Origin: an uncultured Butyrivibrio sp.
Lineage (GTDB): Bacteria > Bacillota > Clostridia > Lachnospirales > Lachnospiraceae
NCBI GenBank assembly: GCA_910577605.1
Contig: CAJTON010000049.1
Span: 1 to 8,438 of the forward strand
Reading direction: 5' to 3'
DNA: 8,438 nt
In this document: piece after piece, positions 1 through 6,692 of the stretch
How the letters are laid out: every line of letters begins with the position of its first letter
Position numbering within the stretch: position 1 is the stretch's first letter
The notes under the pieces: generated by a model
What the model was told of the DNA's origin: nothing
Databases searched by the model: none
The model's input: only the letters and a program-made list of their open reading frames with translations
Program-made: the position numbers and the translations under genes

Positions 1-44
1 AGGTCTGCCTCTGTCTGTTTTTGCACTGCTCGTTGCTTGCGCAC

Positions 45-73
45 ATTATACCACAATTCCATGTCAAGAGAAA
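45..73 (-). promoter_or_regulatory. Possible leftward promoter with extended -10
   Basis: Read on the minus strand, positions 53 to 45 spell TGGTATAAT, a perfect TATAAT with the TGn extension. With a 17-nt spacer the -35 hexamer would be TTTCTC (73 to 68), which is poor. A perfect TTGACA lies at 67 to 62 but is only 11 nt from the -10, too close for normal sigma-A geometry. Extended -10 promoters often tolerate a weak -35, so activity is plausible. The transcript would leave the window to the left, into an unseen divergent gene. Confidence 0.4.
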
Positions 74-183
74 CCGTCCGAAAAATAAAAATTCGTCATT
101 TTGCATAAATTTTTCAAAAGTTTTTCGACAATCGGTAACGGCTATTAATTTTATGATAAAAAATTAAAGATTTTACGCGAAAG

Positions 184-254
184 TTATCCACAATTTTTGA
201 GCCTTGATTTACGGCATTTGTGAGTTATACACGAAGTTATCCACATTATCCACA
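184..254 (+). promoter_or_regulatory. DnaA-box cluster
   Basis: Three perfect matches to the consensus DnaA box TTATCCACA lie on the + strand at 184-192, 237-245 and 246-254. The last two abut with no spacer. A near match, TTATACACG, lies at 225-233. All four point the same way. Four 9-mers of this kind in 71 bp is well beyond chance, even in AT-rich DNA. DnaA-ATP binds such boxes to open oriC and to control promoters, notably that of dnaA. A GC palindrome (266-273) and a long A/T-rich stretch follow, as expected of an unwinding region. Repeated DnaA-trio motifs could not be confirmed. Whether this is oriC or a regulatory cluster cannot be decided here. Confidence 0.72.
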
Positions 255-397
255 AAGTTTACATAAGCGCGCTACCACAAAATCAAAAAAAAGCAAGACA
301 AAAATATGTTTTGTTGAAAACTGATAAATATTTTTTTGGGGCCGGAAATTCGGCAAAAAGGCTTGACAAAAAAATTGTTAGAAAATTCAGATTTTAG

Positions 398-425
398 TTG
401 ATAGAATTTAGAAATATGGTATAAT
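398..425 (+). promoter_or_regulatory. hpf promoter (sigma-A, extended -10)
   Basis: TTGATA at 398-403 is followed after 16 nt by TATAAT at 420-425, preceded by TG at 417-418, giving the extended form TGGTATAAT. This matches a strong housekeeping promoter and would start transcription near 432, leaving a leader of about 50 nt before hpf. A perfect TTGACA at 363-368 has no good -10 at 16-19 nt, so a second upstream promoter is doubtful. No sigma-B or sigma-H type element was recognised, although hpf is stress- or stationary-phase-induced in several Firmicutes. Confidence 0.7.
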
Positions 426-429
426 TAAT

Positions 430-461
430 TTATAATCAACAGACAATTTTTGGTTATAATC
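430..461 (+). repeat. Direct repeat TTATAATC in the hpf leader
   Basis: TTATAATC occurs at 430-437 and again at 454-461, a 24-bp period, beginning almost at the predicted transcription start of hpf. Each copy contains a TATAAT, so they may be spare -10 hexamers, an operator pair, or chance in AT-rich DNA. No suitable -35 was found for either copy. Confidence 0.35.
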
Positions 462-484
462 TAGTTGTAAAGGAGTTGGGCATT

Positions 485-1015
485 ATGAGGTTTACGATCA
501 CAGGCAAGAATATCGAGGTTACAGAAGGATTGCGCTCATCCATCGAGGAAAAAATCGGCAAACTGGACAAGTATTTCAGCACCGAAACGGAGGCTATGGT
601 CACTCTCAGCGTTGAAAAGGAGAGACAGAAAATTGAGGTGACGATTCCGGTCAAGGGCAACATCATCAGGGCTGAGGAAGTCAGCAGCGATATGTATGTA
701 TCCATTGACCTTGTTGAAGAGATTATTGAAAGACAGCTTAGAAAATATAAAAACAAGATAGTCGAGTCGAAGCAGGCTGCGGCTGATTTCAACAGACAGT
801 ACGTTGACAACGATTACGACGAGGAGCCGGAGATCAAGATAGTGAGAAGCAAGAGATTCGGCATCAAGCCTATGGATCCGGAGGAGGCATGTATCCAGAT
901 GGAACTTCTGGGACATAATTTCTATGTATTCTCCAATTCGGATACCGATGAGGTCAATGTTGTGTACAAGCGTAAGAACGGTACATACGGACTTATCGAG
1001 CCGGAGCTTGATTAA
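485..1015 (+). CDS. hpf: Ribosome hibernation-promoting factor, long form
   Basis: The gene encodes a 176-residue long HPF, the cytoplasmic protein that inactivates ribosomes in slow growth by binding the 30S decoding channel and joining two 70S particles into a 100S dimer. The N-terminal S30AE domain covers about residues 1-97 (opening MRFTITGKNIEVTEG). An acidic linker (about 98-117) leads to the C-terminal dimerisation domain (about 118-174), recognisable by RSKRFGIKPM (121-130), the EEACIQMELLGH stretch (133-144) and the final YGLIEP. The length is normal for the long form. I chose ATG 485 because AAAGGAG (469-475) lies 9 nt upstream and the family begins at this Met; an in-frame TTG at 476 touches the ribosome binding site. 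The gene has its own promoter and terminator, so it is probably a single-gene unit. hpf beside secA is a common Firmicute arrangement. Confidence 0.96.
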   Translation: MRFTITGKNIEVTEGLRSSIEEKIGKLDKYFSTETEAMVTLSVEKERQKIEVTIPVKGNIIRAEEVSSDMYVSIDLVEEIIERQLRKYKNKIVESKQAAADFNRQYVDNDYDEEPEIKIVRSKRFGIKPMDPEEACIQMELLGHNFYVFSNSDTDEVNVVYKRKNGTYGLIEPELD

Positions 1016-1056
1016 TGAAGTATGAATGAATCCACAGGTCCTTAGGGACGGGTGCG

Positions 1057-1099
1057 AAGGACGGCATTTTGGGGCTGCGTTTCCTAAAATGCCGTCTTT
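1057..1099 (+). terminator. Intrinsic terminator after hpf
   Basis: Arms GACGGCATTTT (1060-1070) and AAAATGCCGTC (1086-1096) pair perfectly over 11 bp. The stem can grow outward by a G-T and two A-T pairs and inward by a G-T and two G-C pairs. A T-rich tail follows, with TTT at 1097-1099 and a longer T run at 1107-1113. This is a strong rho-independent terminator that should separate hpf from secA. Confidence 0.9.
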
Positions 1100-1102
1100 A
1101 TA

Positions 1103-1131
1103 TTGCTTTTTTTATTTTTAAGTGATAAAAT
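1103..1131 (+). promoter_or_regulatory. Probable secA promoter in the terminator tail
   Basis: TTGCTT (1103-1108) is followed after exactly 17 nt by TAAAAT (1126-1131), with TG at 1123-1124 giving the extended -10 form TGATAAAAT. The -35 matches consensus at only three positions but the -10 is good. The start would fall near 1138, about 35 nt before secA. Because the hpf terminator lies just upstream, secA needs a promoter here, which supports the call. Confidence 0.55.
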
Positions 1132-1172
1132 ACTTCATAATAGTTTATTTTACCTTGGAAGGGATAACAGTA

Positions 1173-3734
1173 ATGAGTTTAGTAGAGAAAATTTTTGGCA
1201 CGCACAGCGAGAGAGAAATCAAGCGTATAATACCGCTTGTCGATAAGATCGAGGCGCTGCGCCCGTCAATGATGGAAAAATCCGACGCCGAACTGAAGGA
1301 CATGACACATGAGTTCAAAAACAGGCTGGCGGCGGGTGAAACTCTTGACGATCTGCTTGTGGAGGCATACGCGGTCGTCAGGGAGGCGGCGAGGCGTGTT
1401 CTTCATACGGAACATTACAGAGTACAGCTTATGGGCGGTATCGTTCTGCATCAGGGGCGTATCGCGGAGATGAGGACCGGAGAAGGTAAGACGCAGACAT
1501 GCCTTTTGCCGGCATATCTCAACGCGCTTGAGGGCAAGGGCGTGCATATCGTTACGGTAAACGATTATCTTGCCAAGCGTGACGCCGAGTGGATGGGACA
1601 GGTACACGAATTCCTGGGGCTTACAGTCGGAGTCGTGCTTAACAGCATGGACAATGATGAAAGGCGCAAGGCGTACAACTGCGATATAACATATATAACC
1701 AATAACGAGCTTGGATTTGATTATCTGAGGGACAACATGGTCATATATAAAGAACAGCTTGTTCAGAGAAGTCTTCATTTCGCCATCGTGGACGAGGTCG
1801 ATTCGGTCCTTATAGACGAGGCGAGGACTCCTCTTATTATATCGGGACAGAGCGGCAAGTCCACAAGGCTTTATGAGCTTTGTGACGTGCTCGCAAGGCA
1901 GCTTGAAAAGGGAAGCGAGACGGAGCTTACCAAAATGGCGGCTATTATGAAGGAAGATACCGAGGAGACAGGCGATTTTGTCGTAAATGAAAAGGAGAAA
2001 TCCGTAAATCTTACCGAGGCCGGAGTTCAGAAGGTCGAGCAGTTTTTCCATATAGACAATTTAGCGGACGCGGATAATCTGGAGATACAGCACAATGTCA
2101 TACTTGCGCTCAGAGCCAATTATCTTATGTTCAGGGATCAGGATTATGTAGTAAAAGACGATCAGGTGCTTATCGTAGACGAGTTTACCGGACGTATAAT
2201 GCCCGGAAGAAGATATTCCGACGGACTGCATCAGGCGATCGAGGCAAAAGAGCATGTGAAGGTGAAGCGCGAGAGCAGGACGCTCGCAACTATCACGTTC
2301 CAGAATTTCTTTAATAAATACGAGAAAAAAGCGGGAATGACCGGTACCGCCCTGACGGAAGAAAACGAGTTCAGGGAAATATACGGAATGGATGTTATCG
2401 AAATACCCACCAATAAGCCGGTTATCCGTATTGATAATCAGGATGCGGTCTACAAGACGCGCCGTGAGAAGCTCAACGCTGTGGTGAACGAGATATCCGA
2501 GGCGCATGCGAAAGGACAGCCGTGTCTTGTCGGCACCATCACTATCGAGCAGTCCGAGGAAATAAGCGCGATGCTCAAAAGACGCGGAATAGCGCATAAT
2601 GTCCTCAACGCTAAATTCCATGAGCGCGAGGCTGAGATAGTCGCGCAGGCGGGAATCCACGGAGCGGTTACGATAGCCACGAACATGGCGGGCCGCGGTA
2701 CCGATATAAAGCTTGACGAAGAGGCCAGAGCCGCGGGCGGTCTTAAAATAATCGGAACGGAGCGGCATGAGTCAAGACGTATCGACAATCAGCTCAGAGG
2801 ACGTTCCGGACGACAGGGAGATCCCGGCGAATCAAGATTCTATATATCGCTTGAGGACGACATAATGCGCCTTTTCGGTTCCGAAAAGCTTATGGGAATC
2901 TTCAACGCGTTAAGGATCCCCGAGAACGAGCAGATAGAGCATAAGATGCTTTCCAACGCGATAGAGAAGGCACAGAAAAAGATAGAGAACAACAACTTCG
3001 GTATCCGTAAAAATCTCCTTGAGTACGATCAGGTCAACAATGACCAGAGAGAGATCATTTACGAGGAAAGACGAAGGGTGCTTGACGGCGAGAGCATGCG
3101 CGGAGTTATTATGAATATGCTTTCCGAGAAGGTTGAGAGCATAGTCAACAAGTGCATAAGCGACGAGCTTGCGCCGGAGGAGTGGGACCTTGCGGAGCTT
3201 AACAATTCGCTTCTCCCTATCGTTCCGGTGGAGCCTGTCACTGACGCGGGCAAGTATAAGAAAAAAGACCAGCTTATCCATGACCTCAAGGAAAAGGCTG
3301 TCAAGCTTTACGAGGCTAAGGAGGCGGAATTCCCCGAACCCGAGCAGATGCGCGAGATCGAGCGCGTAATACTGCTTAAAGTCATAGACGCGAAGTGGAT
3401 GGCTCATATCGACGATATGGATCAGCTGCGTCAGGGCATAGGGCTTCAGGCGTTCGGTAACAGGAATCCCGTTGTCGAGTACAAAATGGCAGGCTTTGAT
3501 ATGTTCGACGCGATGACCGCGGCGATAGAGGAGGATACCGTAAAATTCCTGCTCCATGTCAAGATAGAGCAGAAAATAGAGCGCGAGCAGGTTGCCAAGG
3601 TTACGGGAACCAACAAGGACGACACCGTGGCAAAGGGACCGGTCAGAAGGGAAACCAAGAAGATACAGCGCAACGATCCCTGTCCTTGCGGCAGCGGACT
3701 TAAATACAAGAATTGCTGCGGCAAAAATCTCTAA
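1173..3734 (+). CDS. secA: Preprotein translocase ATPase SecA
   Basis: The gene encodes an 853-residue SecA, the ATP-driven motor that pushes unfolded preproteins through the SecYEG channel at the inner face of the membrane. Nucleotide-binding domain 1 shows Walker A in MRTGEGKT (100-107, Lys106) and Walker B DEVD (207-210). The preprotein-crosslinking domain covers roughly 228-370. Domain 2 carries TNMAGRGTD (503-511) and the helicase motif VI QLRGRSGRQGDPG (540-552). The helical scaffold and wing domains follow. The C-terminal tail has a SEC-C zinc motif, Cys837, Cys839, Cys848 and Cys849. Length and all hallmarks are normal, so this is the housekeeping SecA and not SecA2. I chose ATG 1173, 9 nt after GGAAGGG (1157-1163), giving the usual opening MSLVEKIFG. 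An in-frame ATG at 1122 lies inside the predicted promoter. prfB follows after 53 nt with no terminator. Confidence 0.98.
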   Translation: MSLVEKIFGTHSEREIKRIIPLVDKIEALRPSMMEKSDAELKDMTHEFKNRLAAGETLDDLLVEAYAVVREAARRVLHTEHYRVQLMGGIVLHQGRIAEMRTGEGKTQTCLLPAYLNALEGKGVHIVTVNDYLAKRDAEWMGQVHEFLGLTVGVVLNSMDNDERRKAYNCDITYITNNELGFDYLRDNMVIYKEQLVQRSLHFAIVDEVDSVLIDEARTPLIISGQSGKSTRLYELCDVLARQLEKGSETELTKMAAIMKEDTEETGDFVVNEKEKSVNLTEAGVQKVEQFFHIDNLADADNLEIQHNVILALRANYLMFRDQDYVVKDDQVLIVDEFTGRIMPGRRYSDGLHQAIEAKEHVKVKRESRTLATITFQNFFNKYEKKAGMTGTALTEENEFREIYGMDVIEIPTNKPVIRIDNQDAVYKTRREKLNAVVNEISEAHAKGQPCLVGTITIEQSEEISAMLKRRGIAHNVLNAKFHEREAEIVAQAGIHGAVTIATNMAGRGTDIKLDEEARAAGGLKIIGTERHESRRIDNQLRGRSGRQGDPGESRFYISLEDDIMRLFGSEKLMGIFNALRIPENEQIEHKMLSNAIEKAQKKIENNNFGIRKNLLEYDQVNNDQREIIYEERRRVLDGESMRGVIMNMLSEKVESIVNKCISDELAPEEWDLAELNNSLLPIVPVEPVTDAGKYKKKDQLIHDLKEKAVKLYEAKEAEFPEPEQMREIERVILLKVIDAKWMAHIDDMDQLRQGIGLQAFGNRNPVVEYKMAGFDMFDAMTAAIEEDTVKFLLHVKIEQKIEREQVAKVTGTNKDDTVAKGPVRRETKKIQRNDPCPCGSGLKYKNCCGKNL

Positions 3735-3787
3735 AAGGTTATTAATACAAAATAAATATAAATTTTTATGACAGGTGGTGAATTTTA

Positions 3788-4904
3788 ATGGTAGAATTAG
3801 ACAGATTCCGTTACGAGCTTAACGGCTACGAAGGACCATTGGAAGAACTGAGGGATTCACTTTGACTTAGCTGATAAGTCAAAGAGGATTGAAGAAATAG
3901 AGATGCATATGGAGGATCAGAGCTTTTGGGACGATCCGGACGAATCTCAGAATAAACTTAAAGAGCTTAAATCCCTGAAGGATTCTTTTGAAAATTTTGA
4001 GGAGCTTTTAAGACAGAAGGAGGATGCCGAAACCTTTATTCAGATGGCGGAGGAGGAAAACGACGATTCTCTTGTTCCCGAGATAGAGGAACTGGTGGAG
4101 AGCTTTAAGGAGCTTTTTGAAAAGGTGAGAATAGGGACGCTGCTCTGCGAAGAATACGACAGGAACAATGCCATCCTCAGGCTCAACGCGGGCGCCGGAG
4201 GAACGGAGAGCTGCGATTGGGCGTCAATGCTTCTGCGTATGTATACAAGATGGGCGGAAAGCAAGGGTTACAGCGTTGACACTCTTGACTTCCTTGAAGG
4301 AGACGAGGCGGGCGTAAAGTCCGTAACGATCCAGGTGAACGGAGAGAACGCGTACGGATACCTTAAATCCGAAAAAGGAGTACACAGGCTTGTTCGCATC
4401 TCGCCTTTCAACGCGAACGGCAAAAGGCAGACGTCTTTTGTTTCCTGTGATGTAATGCCCGATATTGAGGACGATATAGACATTGAGATAAATGAAGACG
4501 ATCTGCGCATTGACACCTACCGTTCAAGCGGCGCGGGCGGACAGCATATAAATAAAACGTCCTCCGCGATAAGGATAACCCATATTCCTACGGGAACAGT
4601 GGTGCAGTGCCAGAATGAGCGTTCCCAGCATCAGAATAAGGACAAAGCGATGCAGATGCTAAAGGCAAAGCTTTATCTTCTCAAACAGCAGGAGAATGCG
4701 GACAGAGAGGCTCAGATACGAGGAGAGGTCAAGGAGATCGGCTGGGGAAGCCAGATACGCAGTTATGTGCTTCAGCCCTATACAATGGTAAAGGATCACA
4801 GGACTAACGCGGAATCAGGCAACGCCCAGAGCGTGCTTGACGGAAATATAGATATGTTTTTAGGCGAATATCTGAAATGGTCTCACAGAACACAGTCAAG
4901 GTAA
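3788..4904 (+). CDS. prfB: Peptide chain release factor 2 (programmed +1 frameshift)
   Basis: The gene encodes RF2, which reads UGA and UAA stop codons and triggers peptide release. Synthesis starts at ATG 3788, after AGGTGGTGA (3773-3781), and runs 25 codons to CTT (3860-3862), where an in-frame TGA (3863-3865) blocks it. A +1 shift resumes reading at GAC 3864 and continues to TAA at 4902-4904. The joined product is 371 residues, a normal RF2 length. In that numbering the stop-recognition tripeptide SPF is at 205-207 and the catalytic GGQ at 250-252. SPF distinguishes RF2 from RF1 (PxT). The N-terminal coiled helical domain is strongly acidic. Automated callers may start the gene at ATG 3903 and lose 38 residues. 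There is no terminator after secA, so co-transcription with secA is likely, a common bacterial gene pair. Confidence 0.96.
3851..3866 (+). promoter_or_regulatory. prfB +1 recoding site (AGGG ... CTT TGA C)
   Basis: The slippery codon CTT (3860-3862) is followed by TGA C (3863-3866). A Shine-Dalgarno-like AGGG (3851-3854) begins 9 nt before the CTT, the same placement as AGGGGG in Escherichia coli prfB. When RF2 is scarce the ribosome pauses at the UGA, the internal SD pushes it forward, and tRNA-Leu re-pairs with TTT. When RF2 is plentiful, translation ends after 25 residues. This is a self-regulating loop. The internal SD is shorter here than in E. coli. Confidence 0.93.
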
Positions 4905-4905
4905 G

Positions 4906-4935
4906 TCCCGCCGTCCGTATATCGGTAACGCGGGA
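4906..4935 (+). other. Hairpin between prfB and cheW
   Basis: TCCCGC (4906-4911) can pair with GCGGGA (4930-4935), enclosing an 18-nt loop that itself contains CCG/CGG (4915-4917, 4923-4925). No T tract follows, so it is not an intrinsic terminator. It lies just after the prfB stop and 8 nt before the core cheW ribosome binding site, so it could affect mRNA stability or cheW translation. Confidence 0.3.
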
Positions 4936-4956
4936 ATATATAAGGAGGAATAAAAG

Positions 4957-5436
4957 ATGGCAGATTTTCAACCGGTTGTTTTCAGACTCGGAGACGAGAG
5001 GTACGGAATTAATATTTCTTATGTCAACGCGATAGAGCGCACGCAGTCGATCGTACGCGTCCCCAATTCCGCGAGAAGCATCAAGGGCATTATAAATTTG
5101 AGGGGAGACATAATTCCAGTTGTCGATCTGAGGACGAAATTCCGCATGACGGATTCGGATTTTCCCGAGGACAGCGAATTTATAATAATTGATATGGAAA
5201 AAAACAAAATAGCCATTGAGGTTGACGGCGTTGAGGGAATACACAATGCTGACGAGGAAAGCATACATGATATGCCTATAATCGCCAAGGGAACGGGCGT
5301 TGAATATTTTGACAGCGTCGTCCGTGTGAACGACAAGCTTGTCATAATAATAGATCCCATGGAGCTTTTGTCGGAGAAAGAGCTTAAGGCGGTTGAGCGT
5401 CTTGCGGAGGAAAACCGCAAAACACCGAACAGATAA
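4957..5436 (+). CDS. cheW: Chemotaxis adaptor protein CheW
   Basis: The gene encodes a 159-residue single-domain CheW, the cytoplasmic adaptor that couples methyl-accepting chemoreceptors to the histidine kinase CheA in receptor arrays. The opening FQPVVFRLGDERYGI is the first strand pair of the SH3-like fold, and the family signature IKGIINLRGDIIPVVDLR spans 42-59, including NLRG (47-50), whose Arg49 matches the residue used in receptor contact. The IAIEVDGVEGI stretch (85-95) and the C-terminal IIIDPMELLS (130-139) are also typical. No response-regulator domain is present, so it is not CheV. AAGGAGG (4942-4948) lies 8 nt before the ATG. No other chemotaxis gene is in the window. It sits 52 nt after prfB and 27 nt before hom, so it is probably carried on a shared transcript. 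It implies motility or a chemosensory array elsewhere in the genome. Confidence 0.93.
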   Translation: MADFQPVVFRLGDERYGINISYVNAIERTQSIVRVPNSARSIKGIINLRGDIIPVVDLRTKFRMTDSDFPEDSEFIIIDMEKNKIAIEVDGVEGIHNADEESIHDMPIIAKGTGVEYFDSVVRVNDKLVIIIDPMELLSEKELKAVERLAEENRKTPNR

Positions 5437-5463
5437 GATTACATTCAAACAGGAGAAAGAAAG

Positions 5464-6678
5464 ATGGTAAATATTGCGGTATTAGGCTACGGAACGGTCG
5501 GCTCAGGCGTTGCGGAGGTCCTGCGGACGAATCAGGAGTCGATAAACAACAGGGCGGGACAGGAAATAAACCTCAAATATGTCTTGGACCTGCGTGATTT
5601 TCCGGGAGACGCGGTGGAGAAAATTCTGGTTCATGACTATGATATTATCCTTAACGACGATGACGTAAAGATAGTTGTTGAAGTGATGGGCGGTGTGAAT
5701 CCCGCGTATAATTTTGTCAAAAGCGCGCTGCTCAAAGGAAAGAGCGTATGCACCTCCAATAAGGAGCTTGTCGCGAAGCACGGAGCCGAACTTATAGAGA
5801 TCGCAAAAGAAAACAGAGTGAACTTCCTCTTTGAAGCGAGCGTGGGCGGCGGCATTCCGATCATACGCCCGCTTAACCAGTCTCTGACTGCGGACGAGAT
5901 AGTGGAGATTTCAGGAATCCTTAACGGAACGACTAATTTTATTCTCACAAGCATGTCAAAGGACGGACTTGATTTTGACACAGTCCTCAAGAAGGCTCAG
6001 GAGTTGGGCTATGCCGAGAGAAACCCGGAGGCGGACGTTGAGGGGTATGACGCTTGCCGTAAGATCGCTATTTTGTCCTCTCTTGCGTGCGGACATCAGG
6101 TGGATTATGAGGATATCCATACGGAGGGAATTACCAAAATAACCGATATGGATTTCAGGTATGCCGACAAACTGGACGCGGCGATCAAGCTTATAGGTTC
6201 GAGCAGGAAATCGGAAAAAGGCTTCTGCGCTATGGTAGCGCCCAGAATGATATGCTCGGAGCATCCGCTCGCCGGCGTGAACGGGGTTATGAACGCGATT
6301 TTCGTAAAAGGAAACGTGCTTGGTGACGTTATGTTTTACGGAGCGGGAGCAGGAAAGCTTCCTACCGCGAGCGCCGTGGTGTCGGACGTTGTTGACGCGG
6401 TTAAGCATATTGGAACAAATATAATGACTATCTGGAGTACGGAGAAAATGCCGCTTCTTGACGTAAAGGACGTTGAGTCGAGATTTTTTATACGCGTTAA
6501 GAATGACGACGGTATGCAGGATAAGCTTGAAGCTGCGTTCGGCGGAGGGGAGATCGTTGCTCTGGACGGAGTTTCGGATGAGATCGGTTTCGTTACCGGA
6601 ATGCTCAAAGAGAGGGAATATGAAGCTGCTGCGGACAGCATAGGCGGGGTTATTTCCATGATTCGTTACGAGGGATGA
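5464..6678 (+). CDS. hom: Homoserine dehydrogenase
   Basis: The 404-residue enzyme reduces aspartate semialdehyde to homoserine with NAD(P)H, the branch step toward threonine and methionine. The N-terminal Rossmann domain shows GYGTVGSGV (8-16). TSNKELVA (97-104) carries the conserved Lys100. NGTTNFIL (154-161) and the signature from Asp191 through GYDACRK to the presumed catalytic Lys200 mark the substrate domain. From about residue 337 a short, poorly conserved ACT-like domain follows, which in this family senses threonine; this copy looks compact. The first residues have no kinase fold, so this is the monofunctional enzyme. AGGAG (5451-5455) lies 8 nt before the ATG. The TGA stop (6676-6678) overlaps an ATG at 6675, and the next gene is translationally close. 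Cofactor preference cannot be fixed from sequence alone. Confidence 0.96.
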   Translation: MVNIAVLGYGTVGSGVAEVLRTNQESINNRAGQEINLKYVLDLRDFPGDAVEKILVHDYDIILNDDDVKIVVEVMGGVNPAYNFVKSALLKGKSVCTSNKELVAKHGAELIEIAKENRVNFLFEASVGGGIPIIRPLNQSLTADEIVEISGILNGTTNFILTSMSKDGLDFDTVLKKAQELGYAERNPEADVEGYDACRKIAILSSLACGHQVDYEDIHTEGITKITDMDFRYADKLDAAIKLIGSSRKSEKGFCAMVAPRMICSEHPLAGVNGVMNAIFVKGNVLGDVMFYGAGAGKLPTASAVVSDVVDAVKHIGTNIMTIWSTEKMPLLDVKDVESRFFIRVKNDDGMQDKLEAAFGGGEIVALDGVSDEIGFVTGMLKEREYEAAADSIGGVISMIRYEG

Positions 6679-6692
6679 GCGGAGGCGGCAGA

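Larger units (their letters stand above)
1..484. other. AT-rich non-coding region upstream of hpf
   Basis: This stretch has no credible gene on either strand. It is far richer in A and T than the coding DNA to its right, with runs of A or T at 283-292 and 331-337. From left to right it holds a possible leftward promoter (45-73), an A/T-rich block, a DnaA-box cluster (184-254), the palindrome AGCGCGCT (266-273), a second A/T-rich block (274-340), a GC-rich inverted repeat (341-354), and the hpf promoter and leader (398-484). The leftward promoter suggests a divergent gene starting before position 1, but no part of that gene can be seen. Box cluster, GC patch and A/T-rich flanks together resemble a replication origin or a DnaA-controlled promoter region. 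This is inference, because the left neighbour is unknown. Confidence 0.8.

Noticed and set aside
331..359. Inverted repeat GCCGGAAATTCGGC as a terminator
   Set aside because: T residues precede and A residues follow the stem on the + strand, and the transcript of either strand lacks a 3' U tract. It may be structural but is not an intrinsic terminator.
476..484. TTG start for hpf three codons upstream
   Set aside because: It directly adjoins the AAAGGAG sequence, leaving no spacer, whereas ATG 485 is correctly spaced and matches the family start.
1122..1172. Upstream in-frame ATG adding 17 hydrophobic residues to SecA
   Set aside because: It lies inside the predicted promoter -10 region, has no ribosome binding site, and the family start MSLVEKIFG at 1173 has a good one.
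1266..2051. Open frame of 261 codons on the minus strand opposite secA
   Set aside because: It is a shadow of the secA codon pattern, shows no family motif and fully overlaps a certain gene. The same applies to the minus-strand frames 2061-2768 and 2910-3557.
3903..4904. prfB beginning at ATG 3903
   Set aside because: The conserved RF2 N-terminus lies upstream in another frame and is joined by the recoding site; 3903 has no ribosome binding site of its own.
4804..5448. Open frame of 214 codons on the minus strand opposite prfB and cheW
   Set aside because: It spans two well-supported genes and their junction, and its product has no recognisable domain.
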